DNA from: Planctomycetota bacterium
Lineage (GTDB): Bacteria > Planctomycetota > UBA1135
Assembly (NCBI GenBank): GCA_018671175.1
Contig: JABHIE010000031.1
Span: 1-64,000 of the forward strand
DNA length: 64,000 nucleotides
Reading direction: 5' to 3'
The notes beneath the pieces are model-generated. The model did no database searches and had not been told where the DNA came from. It saw nothing but the letters and a program-made list of their open reading frames with translations. Positions 62,643 through 64,000 of the stretch are shown here, piece after piece; position 1 is the first letter of the stretch; every line of letters begins with the position of its first letter. Position numbers and translations under genes: made by a program.

Positions 62643-63772
62643 AATACCTCGATGGCTTCCGGAACGGCAAAGCGGCAAAGGCTTTAACTGCCCGATTAAA
62701 GGCCGCTGGCGAGCGTTTAGATGCTCAGGGTAAAACAGTGCAATTCATGGAAGTTTGCGGTTCGCACACGATGGCGATTGCGCGTTATGGCATTCGTGAC
62801 CTGCTCCCTGATTGTGTGAAATTAATCAGCGGCCCAGGTTGCCCAGTTTGCGTAACTGACACGGGCTACATTGATGCGGCGATTGACTTGGGCAAGCAAG
62901 GGCATATTTTGGCGACCTTCGGCGATTTGGTTCGTGTTCCTGGTTCGGATGAAACGCTTGCACAAATCCGCGCAGAAGGCGCACGAGTTGAAGTGGTGTA
63001 TTCACCCGAAGGCGCGGTTGCCCTTGCGCAAGATAACCCCGAAAAGCAGATTGTCTTTTTAGCGATTGGTTTTGAAACTACCATGGTGCCTGGCATTAGT
63101 TTGGTGAAAATAGCAGCGGAAAAAGGCCTCGATAACTTAACGGTTTTATGTGCTTTTAAATTGGTGCCTCCTGCATTGGCCGCCCTTGGCTCTGACCCAG
63201 AAATTAATCTTGATGGTTTCATTTGCCCAGCCCATGTCAGCGCGATTATCGGCGCCGATGCCTACAAACCTTTCGTAGGCCCTAGAGGCGTTCCTTGCGT
63301 TGTTGCTGGCTTTGAGCCACTCGATGTGCTTTACGCGGCAGTTGAGCTGGCTGAACAAGCAGCGGATGGTCGTGCGGAATTGGTGAATCAGTACAACCGC
63401 GTGGTCAAGCCAGGCGGTAATAAAGTTGCGCAAGCCGTTGTCGCCGAATTGCTAGAACTCTGCGATGAGCCATGGCGCGGTATCGGCGTGATCCCAGAAT
63501 CCGGAATGCAACTGCGCGAGGCTTACGCTGCATTTGATGCGGTGAAACGCTTTGGATTGAAGCTTGAGCCAGGGCGTCCGCACCCTGGTTGTCAGTGCGG
63601 TGAAGTCTTGAAAGGCAAGATTACACCTCAACAATGCCCTGCATTTGACAAGGGCTGTACGCCAACGCATCCGCTTGGGCCTTGCATGGTTTCGAGTGAA
63701 GGCAGTTGCGCGGCTTACTACAAATATGTCCGTCGCGAGGCGGGTGCTGAAACAATGGAGGTCTCAAAGTGA
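62639..63772 (+). CDS. hypD: hydrogenase formation protein HypD
   Basis: 377 residues. Scaffold for Fe(CN)2CO assembly with HypC. Motifs: FMEVCGSHTMAIARYGI, LISGPGCPVCVT, FLAIGFETTMVPG, FICPAHVSAIIG, and C-terminal iron-sulfur cysteines in PGCQCGEVLKGKITPQQCPA, FDKGCTP and GSCAAYYKY. Full length, all key cysteines seen. Confidence 0.97.
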   Translation: MKYLDGFRNGKAAKALTARLKAAGERLDAQGKTVQFMEVCGSHTMAIARYGIRDLLPDCVKLISGPGCPVCVTDTGYIDAAIDLGKQGHILATFGDLVRVPGSDETLAQIRAEGARVEVVYSPEGAVALAQDNPEKQIVFLAIGFETTMVPGISLVKIAAEKGLDNLTVLCAFKLVPPALAALGSDPEINLDGFICPAHVSAIIGADAYKPFVGPRGVPCVVAGFEPLDVLYAAVELAEQAADGRAELVNQYNRVVKPGGNKVAQAVVAELLELCDEPWRGIGVIPESGMQLREAYAAFDAVKRFGLKLEPGRPHPGCQCGEVLKGKITPQQCPAFDKGCTPTHPLGPCMVSSEGSCAAYYKYVRREAGAETMEVSK

Positions 63773-64000
63773 GAACAAAAACAGAAACGAACATTCAACT
63801 TGGTCATGGTGGCGGCGGTTTGTTGACTCGCGAATTCCTTGACCGGCATGTGGTGCCGCGTTTTGCGACTGGCCCGCTTGAGGGTTTGCCAGATGGCGCG
63901 ACGCTTCCCGCGCTTGAAAACGGCATCATCTTTTCCACGGATAGTTTTGTGGTGCATCCCATGTTTTTTCCGGGCGGCAACATCGGCGATTTAGCTGTGC
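63769..64000 (+). CDS. hypE: hydrogenase maturation protein HypE (3' end outside window)
   Basis: Starts at GTG 63769, overlapping hypD by GTGA, and is open to the window end (77 codons). The readable part, NIQLGHGGGGLLTREFLDRH, then FSTDSFVVHPMFFPGGNIGD and LAV, is the HypE N-terminus. HypE dehydrates the carbamoyl thioester made with HypF to a thiocyanate. Confidence 0.95.
   Translation, partial: MRTKTETNIQLGHGGGGLLTREFLDRHVVPRFATGPLEGLPDGATLPALENGIIFSTDSFVVHPMFFPGGNIGDLAV

Noticed and set aside
1-64000. tRNA or rRNA genes
   Set aside because: No cloverleaf with a GTTC(A/G)A T-loop and matching stems, and no rRNA sequence, was noticed by eye. A tRNAscan run would be decisive.

Overview
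The window looks like a chromosomal segment of a Gram-negative bacterium of the Planctomycetota. This rests on the repertoire and is an inference, not a database result. Supporting traits are secreted FG-GAP and right-handed beta-helix proteins with short beta-rich C-terminal domains, a carboxypeptidase-regulatory-like surface protein, a peptidase-MA/TPR protein, a soluble Ser/Thr kinase, and very large divergent pseudopilin-like proteins. The presence of lnt, RND pumps, mreBCD, mrdA and rodA implies an outer membrane and a peptidoglycan elongation machine. Genes are tightly packed, many with 4-nt ATGA/GTGA overlaps.

Layout. 1-744: 5' part of a membrane-anchored surface protein (minus). 855-2246: pgi. 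2247-2623: a gene-free stretch full of nested palindromes. 2624-5305: a SurA-like foldase and a Clp-type ATPase with a single AAA+ ring domain (minus). 5465-6502: Ser/Thr kinase. 6575-9132: secreted-protein genes on the minus strand flanked by two direct copies of an 89-bp repeat; one gene is interrupted by an in-frame TGA and another has lost its 5' end. 9141-12367: YkgJ-like protein, TPR/peptidase MA, RadC-like, RsmE.

12444-28709: a long plus-strand, mostly translationally coupled operon encoding an FHA membrane protein, GspL-like (PilM-PilN fused) and GspM/PilO-like proteins, a TPR protein, then pseudopilins of G, H, K, J and I type and a secreted Sm-like/zinc-ribbon protein. The H-like protein carries a LamG-like domain. 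The K-like protein is 1640 residues and, with the J-like protein, carries a repeated motif like that of phage tail/baseplate proteins. No ATPase, platform protein or secretin is in the window. This is the best candidate for an unusual system here. It is followed by a parvulin-like lipoprotein, scpB and a PpiD/SurA-like anchored protein.

32116-36414 (minus): ribH, nusB (long C-terminal tail), ftsY, and an O-antigen-ligase-like/TPR protein. 36637-38981: two secreted proteins in visibly AT-richer DNA, the first reading through a G10 tract. 38978-46915 (minus): a lipoprotein adaptor and two RND pumps, one enlarged by a hydrophobic insertion. 47010-49891: moeA and lnt. 50016-57762: a coiled-coil membrane protein, a small Lys-rich membrane protein, a terminator, then mreB-mreC-mreD-mrdA-rodA. 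57799-59667: threonine-dehydrogenase-like enzyme and yaaA. 59893-64000: hypF-hypC-hypD-hypE (cut by the window end), for [NiFe]-hydrogenase maturation.

No tRNA, rRNA, CRISPR array or recognisable transposase was seen. All product calls come from reading the sequences by eye.
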